From GCA-003244245 sp050699655 (GTDB lineage Bacteria; Actinomycetota; Actinomycetes; Mycobacteriales; Pseudonocardiaceae): a stretch of DNA of 19,812 bases. Position 1 is the first letter of the stretch. Each line of letters opens with the position of its first letter. The notes beneath the pieces are model-generated. The model did not search any database. It was given only the letters and a program-made list of their open reading frames with translations, and had not been told where the DNA came from. Shown here in pieces: positions 14,262 to 19,812 of the stretch. The position numbers and the translations under genes were made by a program. The DNA lies in assembly GCA_050699655.1 (NCBI GenBank), contig JBOHFJ010000033.1, positions 1-19,812 of the forward strand, in the 5' to 3' direction.

Positions 14262-15116
14262 CGAGTCGGTCAGCGGGAGGACGAGCTGTGGCTTGGCGAT
14301 CACGTGGTCGGCGCGCATCGGGCGCACCGCGGTGCCGATCGCGAAGAACTCCGTGGTGTGCCCACCCCAACGATGCCCGAGCGAGAGCAACTGCACCCCC
14401 ACGATGCCCTCGGCGGCCAACTGCTCAGCTTCGGCCTGCATCCGGCTCATCGCCAGCTCCCGGGCGTCATAGAGCGCCTCGGTGAACTGCGGCAGCTCGA
14501 CATTCTGCCCGATGTTACCCATCGCCTGCCAGAACTTCTGGTGCGCGATGTGGTAGACGCAGGAGCCCATCACCATGCCCAACGGAGCGTAGCCGGCCTG
14601 AATCAGCGTCCAGAAGTCCTGGCCAGACAGATCGGAGGTGAACGGCTGGTTCTGGTTGTTGCGCCAGGGCTGCCCGTCGGGCGCCTGGGCATCATCGGCT
14701 TTCACCGCGGTGCCGACCGCGATGAACTCGGCGAGGTCCGCGCCGAACTCCTTGAACTCGATCTCCAGCCGCACCCCGACGATGCCGTCGGCACCCAATT
14801 GGTTCGCCTCGGCCTCCATCCGCGTCATGGCCAGCTCCCGGGCGTGGTACATCGCCTGGGACAGGACGGTCAGTTCCTGGTTCTTGTTCCACCGACCCAT
14901 CTGGAACCCCATGTGATAAATGCTGGTACCCAGCACCAGCCCGAGGGGTCGAAACCCAGCCTCTCGCACCAGCAGGAACTCGTTCACCGACAGGTCCGAG
15001 GTGAACAAGCTGGTGGCTTGGCCCGGCTTCATCTCGGCGAGCCGGCGCATCGCGTCGTCCGGGATTCCGGGGGGCATGTCGGGGGGGATGCCGGATGCGG
15101 TGGGGTCGGCGGTCAT
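14259..15116 (-). CDS. Protein with two YbjQ-like (UPF0145, putative heavy-metal-binding) domains
   Basis: 285 aa. The ATG at 15116 is five bases after AGGAG on the minus strand; a GTG one codon earlier is less well placed. After a Pro-rich N-terminal tail there are two homologous halves. Each has a strand opening (TSDLSVNEF, then TSDLSGQDF), a central helix with Y-H/D-A-R-E-L-A-M-x-R-M, and the YbjQ signature GA-D/E-G-I-V-G-V-x-L (GADGIVGVRLEIE and AEGIVGVQLLSL), ending in a strand with E-F-x-A-I/V-G-T-A-V. YbjQ proteins are small domains often annotated as heavy-metal-binding and are thought to be oligomeric. The function here is unknown. It lies 36 bases after a second, larger two-domain relative. 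Confidence 0.82.
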   Translation of the reverse strand: MTADPTASGIPPDMPPGIPDDAMRRLAEMKPGQATSLFTSDLSVNEFLLVREAGFRPLGLVLGTSIYHMGFQMGRWNKNQELTVLSQAMYHARELAMTRMEAEANQLGADGIVGVRLEIEFKEFGADLAEFIAVGTAVKADDAQAPDGQPWRNNQNQPFTSDLSGQDFWTLIQAGYAPLGMVMGSCVYHIAHQKFWQAMGNIGQNVELPQFTEALYDARELAMSRMQAEAEQLAAEGIVGVQLLSLGHRWGGHTTEFFAIGTAVRPMRADHVIAKPQLVLPLTDS

Positions 15117-15152
15117 CACTACTCCTACTGGGCTTTGCTCGGTGTCCGGCGG

Positions 15153-16073
15153 CTATCGCAGCGGCAGGATGGTCAACGATCGGGTCGGGGCGCGTGCGCC
15201 TTGGTGGAAGCGCACCAGCGAGGTGCCGAACACGCTGGCTTCGGCGACATGGTCACGGTGGTTCTCCGCTGGCTCGATCTCCCCGATCGACAGGCCCATC
15301 GAGGAGACGATCGCTCCCTGCGCCCCGGTTTTCCGGGCCTGCTGGTCGAAGCGGTGGCGGGCATCGGCGCGCACGTGGGTGACCAGTTCGGTGTAGCCGG
15401 ACACCTCCGTGTTGCCGGCACCCCACGAGGCCTGCCGCTGGGTGCGCCAGTCGTCATGGCGCACCGCCATGGAGATCCCGTAGACCAGCGCGCTGGGCAC
15501 CCAGCCGGCCTGCAGCAGCTTGGCCACATCCTGGCCGGCCAGCTCGGTGGTGAACACCGTGCCCAGCCGGTGCCGCGACCGGGCCCGGACCGCCGTGCCC
15601 AGCGCGACGAACTCGCGGTTCTCGGCGCCGGCCCGCGCTCCAACTTGGGACCCCAGAGGCGACGCTGTCAGCCGCACTCCCACGACGCCATCGGCGCCCA
15701 TCGCGGTGGCCTCCTCGGTCATCCGCCCCAGTGCCGTGCCGTAACCGCGGTACAGGGCGTCGACGTACGGCCCGAACCCGACGAACCGGGCCGGTCCCGA
15801 CGAGGCGACAGTCCCTGGGGGCATCCCCCCAGCGATTCCCCCGGCGATTCCGATGCCCCCGAAACCCCCGAAGTAGCCGCAGCCTCCGAAGCCGCTCCAC
15901 CCGATGTGCTCGACGATGCAGCCCATCACCTCGCCGACCGGGTCGAAGCCGACTGACTGCACCCCGACCGCCCCGGGCACCGTCAGCAGCGAGGTGCGCA
16001 GTCCCGTGCGGGTGAAGCGCCGCATCCGCTCAGCGGCCACCGGCGGCAGTCCGCGACCGTCCCACGCAGTCAT
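15153..16073 (-). CDS. Larger two-domain YbjQ-like protein with a glycine-rich insert
   Basis: 306 aa from the ATG at 16073, with GAGGAG about eight bases upstream on the minus strand; a GTG at 16088 would lie on the binding site. It has the same two-half plan as its neighbour: MGADGVVGVRLTASP in the first half, a more divergent second half (TGAQGAIVSSMGLSIGE), and E-F-V-A-L-G-T-A-V-R and SVFGTSLVRF strands. Unlike the neighbour it carries a glycine-rich stretch at about residues 58-83 (GFGGCGYFGGFGGIG and following). This replaces the loop between the first strands and could be a flexible or membrane-contacting segment. The pair probably arose by duplication. The function is not known. Confidence 0.8.
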   Translation of the reverse strand: MTAWDGRGLPPVAAERMRRFTRTGLRTSLLTVPGAVGVQSVGFDPVGEVMGCIVEHIGWSGFGGCGYFGGFGGIGIAGGIAGGMPPGTVASSGPARFVGFGPYVDALYRGYGTALGRMTEEATAMGADGVVGVRLTASPLGSQVGARAGAENREFVALGTAVRARSRHRLGTVFTTELAGQDVAKLLQAGWVPSALVYGISMAVRHDDWRTQRQASWGAGNTEVSGYTELVTHVRADARHRFDQQARKTGAQGAIVSSMGLSIGEIEPAENHRDHVAEASVFGTSLVRFHQGARAPTRSLTILPLR

Positions 16074-16107
16074 CAGCGCTCTCCTCACGCGTCCTCGGGT
16101 AGCGAGC

Positions 16108-16917
16108 CTACCAGTGGTTTTTTTGTGCGCGCGCCTCGAACAAGAATACCGCCGCGGAGATGGACACGTTCAGCGAGTCGATCGAACCTAGCATGGGGAT
16201 GGACACGCGTTCATGGCCCGCCGCGTACCAGGGTTTCGGGATTCCGTAACGTTCCGAACCGAGAACGAAGGCGGTGCGGGTGGTTGAATAATCGAACAAC
16301 CGGTAATTCTTCGCGCCATCCGTGTCGGCCAAATAGATTTCGACGTTGTTCGACCGGAGCCATGACATCGCGTCTTCGGTCCGCTCGAAATCCAGTACGG
16401 GCATGGTGAGGACCATGCCCTGGCTTGCTCGGAACACCTTGGGATGGGTTAGCCTGGTGCGTCGATTGGTCAACACCAAGCAGTCCGCGCCGGCCGCGTC
16501 CAGCGTCCGGATCAGGGTTCCCAGGTTGCCCGGGATCTCCATGCCGTCGGCTACCACGATCAGTGCTGAGTCGCCGAGCGCAACGTCGGTCTGCTCCCAC
16601 TTGGGCAACAGCGCGAGCGAGAGCAACCCGTCCGGCCGGTCTCGCTCGGAAATACGCGCCAACGTTTTTTCCGACACCTGGTAGGCCAGGTGCGCGCGCG
16701 ACGCCAACTCGACAGCTCGCTTCTGTGCCTCGTCGCCGTAGGCGGCTTCCGGGCACCACAGGAACGTGTCAATGAAGGCACCGTGGGCCAGCAGGAGGTT
16801 GTGCGCCCACAACCCCTCAGCAATGATCATTTTTCGCGGGTTCGGCGCGGTGTTCCGCTGGATCGCCAGCACGTGTCTGATCTTGGGATGCTGCGCGCTG
16901 ATCCGCTGGAGTTCCAT
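16108..16917 (-). CDS. TrmH/SpoU-family RNA 2'-O-methyltransferase
   Basis: 269 aa from the ATG at 16917, chosen because family similarity begins there (MELQRISAQHPKIRHVLAIQ); a frame extending to 17025 adds a Pro/Arg-rich, non-homologous tail. The N-terminal ~110 residues resemble the substrate-binding domain of RlmB/TsnR types (PRKMIIAEGLWAHNLLL). The C-terminal SPOUT knot has all three motifs: motif 1 G130-N131-L-G-T-L-I-R137, motif 2 VLGSERYG (218-225), and motif 3 VSIPMLGSIDSLNVS (238-252). These enzymes methylate a ribose 2'-OH in rRNA or tRNA using S-adenosylmethionine. The RNA target is unknown. Enzymes of this family include ribosome-protecting antibiotic resistance proteins, but a housekeeping role is at least as likely. 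It heads the run of minus-strand genes. Confidence 0.92.
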   Translation of the reverse strand: MELQRISAQHPKIRHVLAIQRNTAPNPRKMIIAEGLWAHNLLLAHGAFIDTFLWCPEAAYGDEAQKRAVELASRAHLAYQVSEKTLARISERDRPDGLLSLALLPKWEQTDVALGDSALIVVADGMEIPGNLGTLIRTLDAAGADCLVLTNRRTRLTHPKVFRASQGMVLTMPVLDFERTEDAMSWLRSNNVEIYLADTDGAKNYRLFDYSTTRTAFVLGSERYGIPKPWYAAGHERVSIPMLGSIDSLNVSISAAVFLFEARAQKNHW

Positions 16918-17064
16918 CGCACCGAAGTGTCCCAGCCCACCCCCGTCAGGTCTACGCTGCCTGGTGGCAATCGAGAGATTTGGACGAGCGGGGCGAGCAT
17001 GACTGCCCTGAGACGCGTCCAGCACACCGAACCAACCGGTTTCGGTAGAGACTGGTTGTCGGGG

Positions 17065-17752
17065 TCAGGCGGCCATGGTGGTCAGGCGCTCGCGCAGCTC
17101 GGCGACACCGGCGCTGGTGTGCAGCGGCTCCAGCGCGGCGTTGAGGATCCGCAGCCGGTCATACGCCCGGGGCGAATGCGGCACCGTGACCGCGTCGATG
17201 GCCTGGTGACCGACGCCCAGCAGCGGCAGTGTCGAGCGGAGTTGCCCGACGGCGACGTCCACGATCGGCCCCGCTCCGCTGGCGAAGTCTTGGGCGCTGA
17301 AGGCTTCGGTGGCCCGCTCGATGGCTACCACATCGGCCGCCCCCACCCGGCGGGTGCCGGTGGGCTCCGCTTGCGGGAGCAACGCGACGAGCCGGTCGAT
17401 GTCCAGCCCGGCCGCTCCGGCCCCGAGGGTCAGGCCCCGACGTAGCCTACGAAATCTCTGCGCTCCACCCAACTCACCAGCTTCCGCCGGTCAGCCCCCG
17501 CCTCGCCCACAGTAGTCCCACGGTCGCCGAATCCGAGCGGGATCGGCGGGATCCGCAGGCCGTTGGCGACCTGCGCGATCAGGGCCACGTCGCGCAGCCG
17601 GGTGGCGCCGCGCTTGATCGCTGAGATCCGGGTCTGGTCGAGCCCGACCAGGTTGGCCAGGGTTTGCTGGACCAGCCGGTGTGAGCCCGAATCGCGCGGA
17701 ACACGACGGCGAAGTCGTAATCACGATGCGGCTCGGCGCGCCAGAGCGAACC
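17065..17752 (-). pseudogene. Decayed XRE-family transcriptional regulator (frameshifted)
   Basis: Three consecutive minus-strand pieces in different frames read as one protein. Piece 1 (about 17752-17670) gives DYDFAVVFRAIRAHTGWS. Piece 2 (about 17670-17455) gives QQTLANLVGLDQTRISAIKRG and then RDVALIAQVANGLRIPP, an XRE helix-turn-helix, ending WVERRDF. Piece 3 (about 17455-17065) gives LTLGAGAAGLDIDRLVALLPQ and a helical C-terminus. Single-base losses near 17670 and 17455 would restore one frame. No start codon lies at the expected position, and the protein would be only about 230 aa, whereas intact relatives are usually around 400 aa with a TPR-like sensor domain. It is a clear pseudogene of the large actinomycete XRE group. 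Confidence 0.75.
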
Positions 17753-18085
17753 TACCTAGCGCCACATCACTGCTCCAGTCGGCAACACCAGTGCGTCTGG
17801 GTTGCGTCTCCAGGTTTCTTCCCACAGATCCCCGTTCCCTGTTGACATTCTCGGGGCACTTGTCGCTGGAGCCGCCGGGTAGGGCTGTCGCGGGTTCCGC
17901 GGCTTTCGGATCGGTGATGTGCTCAGCACGGCTCACGGCGCGGCGGTGACGTTCTCCCGGGTTTCGCAGGTGCACAAGCATCCATGAGAGCCTGAATGGG
18001 CGCTCTGGAAGGTGCACAAGCATCCATGAGAGCGTGAGTGGGGTGGGGTGCGGAGCGTTGCGCGCGGGGTTACCGGTGGGCCACG
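17753..18085. other. Intergenic region with direct repeats
   Basis: About 330 bases between the decayed regulator and the small peptide gene. I see no gene: a 100-codon minus-strand frame here is built partly from the direct repeat and has no family match. Besides the repeat pair, no promoter boxes were convincing, although the promoter for the peptide/methyltransferase pair should be here. Confidence 0.5.
17968..18033. repeat. 24-bp direct repeat pair (42-bp period)
   Basis: A 24-base sequence beginning AGGTGCACAAGC and ending ATCCATGAGAGC occurs at 17968-17991 and again, identically, at 18010-18033. Both are followed by near-matching tails (CTGAATGGG and GTGAGTGGG). The second copy ends about 50 bases before the start of the small peptide gene. 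It could be a paired regulator-binding site or a dispersed extragenic repeat. Confidence 0.85.
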
Positions 18086-18235
18086 ATGCGTCACATGGGT
18101 ACTCACAGCAAACCGGACCCCGACCCGAACCCGTCGAGCGACGGCCAACAACCGCCTGGGCGGCCGCTACCTCCAGAGCCGGACCCCGGCAAGCACGGCA
18201 AGCCAGACCCCCCCGACACGGACGACCCGAAGTAG
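18086..18235 (+). CDS. Pro/Asp-rich 49-aa peptide, candidate RiPP precursor
   Basis: The ATG at 18086 is five bases after GGTGGG (18075-18080); a second ATG at 18095 is possible. Its TAG overlaps the GTG of the methyltransferase gene (TAGTG), so the two are translationally coupled. The peptide has 15 Pro and eight Asp in 49 residues, no Cys, and low-complexity PDP motifs. Five Asp precede Pro (D11, D13, D33, D41, D47), where an aspartimide cannot form. D19 (before Gly), D44 (before Thr) and D46 (before Asp) are chemically able to. Asp-Gly and Asp-Thr are the favoured aspartimide sites in known RiPPs. Together with the partner gene this looks like an imiditide-type precursor; it could instead be a spurious low-complexity frame. 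Confidence 0.6.
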   Translation: MRHMGTHSKPDPDPNPSSDGQQPPGRPLPPEPDPGKHGKPDPPDTDDPK

Positions 18236-19374
18236 TGGCCGACGCCGAAGTACTGCGCCAGCGGATGGTGGAGGGCCTCGGTCAGCGGGGTGAGCTGGAC
18301 GAGCGCTGGCGGGCCGCGCTCACCGAAGTGCCCCGGCACGAGTTCATCCCAGAACTGATATGGCATCACGACCGCGACACGGCTGGCCACGGCGACCTAG
18401 TGCCACTGCGCCGCCGCGACGACCCGCAGGGCTGGCTGGAGCGGGCCTACGCCAACGTATCGGTCACCACCCAGGTGGATGACGGCCACCCGGCCAGCGA
18501 GGGGGGGTGCGGGTTCGAGATCACCTCCTCGGCGTCGATGCCAGGGGTGGTGGCGCAGATGCTCATCGCCCTGAAGGTCGAGCCGGGGATGCGGGTGCTG
18601 GAGATCGGCACTGGCACCGGATACAACGCGGCGCTGTTGGCCCACCGGCTCGGCGCCGACAACGTGGTGAGTGTGGAGGTGGACCCGGCCGTGGCCGAGC
18701 GCGCCCGCCACTCCTTGGCCGGCGCGGGGTTCGGCGCCGTGACCGTGGTGACCGCCGATGGCGCGGAGGGCTACCCACCGCGGGCGCCCTACGACCGGGT
18801 GATCTCCACGGTGGCGGCCGCCGAGGTGCCGCCCGCCTGGGTGGCGCAGACCCGCCCCGGGGGGCTCGTGCTCACCCCGTGGGGAACCCCCTACTACTCC
18901 GGCGGCCTGCTGGCGCTCAGCGTGCACCACGACGCCACCGCGACGGGGGGGATAGTGGGCCCGGCGTCGTTCATGTGGCTGCGCGCTCAGCGCATCCCTC
19001 GCTACCGCACAAGCCGGATCGTGCGAGACGACGACGCGACGACCGCGTCCACCACCGATCTGCACCCGTGGCATGTGGCTGGTGATGCGCACGCGGCCAC
19101 CGCTATCGGGCTCCGCGTGCCCAGGTGCGAGGACTTCTACCATCCCGACAGCTCGGACACCGGCACCCTGTACCTCGTGGATCAATGGAGTCGCTCCTGG
19201 GCCACCGTGCACGTCACCACTGAGCCGCCCTACGAGGTGCGCCAGAGCGGAGAACGCAAGCTCTGGGACGAGGTGCGGGCCGCCCACCAGTGGTGGGTGA
19301 GCGTGGGCGAGCCAGCGGTTGACGCCTGGCGGTTCACCCGCACCCCCATCGGCCAACGGATCGAGCTCCGCTGA
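18235..19374 (+). CDS. Protein-L-isoaspartate O-methyltransferase-like enzyme, probably RiPP-associated
   Basis: 379 aa from a GTG at 18235 that overlaps the stop of the small peptide gene. Residues about 1-220 are a PIMT-type methyltransferase: RWRAALTEVPRHEFIPE near 20-40, TTQVDDG followed by SSASMPGVVAQML (PIMT substrate region, near 80-110), SAM motif I VLEIGTGTGYNAALLA (121-136), VSVEVDPAVAERAR, and DRVISTVAAAEVPPAWVAQTRPGG. It has about 160 further residues at the C-terminus. Housekeeping PIMTs are about 215 aa; the C-terminal extension is typical of actinomycete RiPP-associated homologues that methylate an Asp side chain, which then closes to an aspartimide. No ATP-grasp or lanthipeptide synthetase gene is present nearby, so the enzyme would act alone on the linked peptide. 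Confidence 0.88.
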   Translation: MADAEVLRQRMVEGLGQRGELDERWRAALTEVPRHEFIPELIWHHDRDTAGHGDLVPLRRRDDPQGWLERAYANVSVTTQVDDGHPASEGGCGFEITSSASMPGVVAQMLIALKVEPGMRVLEIGTGTGYNAALLAHRLGADNVVSVEVDPAVAERARHSLAGAGFGAVTVVTADGAEGYPPRAPYDRVISTVAAAEVPPAWVAQTRPGGLVLTPWGTPYYSGGLLALSVHHDATATGGIVGPASFMWLRAQRIPRYRTSRIVRDDDATTASTTDLHPWHVAGDAHAATAIGLRVPRCEDFYHPDSSDTGTLYLVDQWSRSWATVHVTTEPPYEVRQSGERKLWDEVRAAHQWWVSVGEPAVDAWRFTRTPIGQRIELR

Positions 19375-19444
19375 GCGACAAGCCCTAACGGGGTCCTTTC
19401 GGCGGAACGTGGTGCGGTCTTGGTGGCCAAGGCAGGATCGGTGT

Positions 19445-19812
19445 GTGCCCGGTGCCTGGCTTGCCGAGGTGAACCCACCGCCGGAGTTGTTCGCGGCGGT
19501 GATGGCGACGGGCATCGTGTCCGTCGCCGCGGACGACCACGGGTACTGGCGGCTCAGTACCGCGCTGGGCATCCTCGCGGTGGTCGCCTTCGCCGTGCTG
19601 GGGTTGGGCTTTGCGCTCTGGGCGCTCCGGCGCCCCGGGCATGTCGCGGCGGTGCTGCGCGACCCCGACGTCGCGGTGCGGATGTTCACCATCGTCGCGG
19701 CCTGTGAAGTGCTCGGCCTGCGCTGGGGCGCGGCACCCGCGCTCGGGTGGCTGTTGGGCGCGCTCGCGCTCGCGACCTGGCTGGTGCTCGCGCCGCTGGC
19801 CGCGGTCGATGT
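19445..19812 (+). CDS. TDT/SLAC1-family membrane transporter, N-terminal part (runs off window)
   Basis: Partial gene. The GTG at 19445 has AGGA seven bases upstream (19434-19437); a later GTG at 19469 is possible. The visible ~122 residues contain PPPELFAAVMATGIVSVAA, which matches the N-terminal first-helix motif of the tellurite-resistance/dicarboxylate transporter (TDT, SLAC1-like) family. Further hydrophobic helices follow (ALGILAVVAFAVLGLGFALWAL, FTIVAACEVLGL, and LGWLLGALALATWLVLAPLA in part), so at least four membrane segments are visible. Family members carry anions, sulfite or C4-dicarboxylates; the substrate here is unknown. It lies 70 bases after the methyltransferase gene and is probably unrelated in function. 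Confidence 0.75.
   Translation, partial: MPGAWLAEVNPPPELFAAVMATGIVSVAADDHGYWRLSTALGILAVVAFAVLGLGFALWALRRPGHVAAVLRDPDVAVRMFTIVAACEVLGLRWGAAPALGWLLGALALATWLVLAPLAAVD

Noticed and set aside
13788..15956. 722-codon open frame on the plus strand
   Set aside because: It is antisense to three minus-strand genes with ribosome binding sites, two of which match the YbjQ-like family. Its protein is His/Gly/Arg-rich with no family signature, typical of a GC-rich shadow frame.
17968..18033. CRISPR array
   Set aside because: Only two repeats with an 18-base separation and no cas genes; spacing and copy number do not fit CRISPR.
18397..19692. 431-codon open frame on the minus strand
   Set aside because: It lies opposite the clear PIMT-like methyltransferase and the start of the transporter gene, and its translation is low-complexity with no recognisable motif.

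Overview
The window is high-GC DNA with GTG/TTG starts, strong AGGAG-type ribosome binding sites, an ECF sigma factor, a LAL-type LuxR regulator and an actinomycete-style XRE gene. All of this points to an actinomycete; a family (perhaps Pseudonocardiaceae) is only a guess. The stretch around 1100-2000 looks clearly more AT-rich than the rest.

Region 1 (1-8548) reads as a natural-product locus for making a nitrogen-nitrogen bond. A divergent lysine/ornithine N-hydroxylase runs off the left edge (1-246, minus). A gap with a decayed IS6-type transposase remnant follows, then an orphan LuxR/NarL-type regulator whose receiver domain has lost its phosphorylation residues (1293-2000). A tightly packed plus-strand operon comes next: a stand-alone cupin (2486-2845), a DAO-family FAD oxidoreductase (2853-4013), a serine O-acetyltransferase fused to a methionyl-tRNA-synthetase-like domain (4020-6305), an unknown polytopic membrane protein (6302-7432) and a Leu/Val/Phe-type amino-acid dehydrogenase (7469-8548). 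N-hydroxylase, cupin, MetRS-like domain and DAO oxidase are the known parts list of hydrazine synthetase pathways such as s56-p1 (Spb38/39/40). In that scheme lysine is N6-hydroxylated, the MetRS-like domain activates a second amino acid and esterifies it to the hydroxylamine, the zinc cupin rearranges the ester to an N-N bond, and the FAD enzyme cleaves off the lysine carbon chain to leave a hydrazino acid. The unusual point here is the layout: the cupin is a separate protein and the MetRS-like domain is fused to a serine acetyltransferase.

Region 2 (8641-12020) holds a large AAA-type LuxR regulator and a convergent ECF sigma factor; their stop codons share one CTAG. Region 3 (12104-16917, minus) looks like a run of co-directional genes: TrmH/SpoU RNA methyltransferase, two adjacent proteins each with two YbjQ-like domains, an unknown 140-aa protein, a patatin-like hydrolase and a SRPBCC protein that overlaps it.

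Region 4 (17065-19374) has a decayed XRE regulator (two frameshifts), a 24-bp direct repeat, and a compact gene pair: a 49-aa Pro/Asp-rich peptide overlapping (TAGTG) a protein-L-isoaspartate-methyltransferase-like enzyme. The pair resembles aspartimide-forming RiPP loci (imiditides). The right edge (19445-19812) is the start of a TDT/SLAC1-family transporter.
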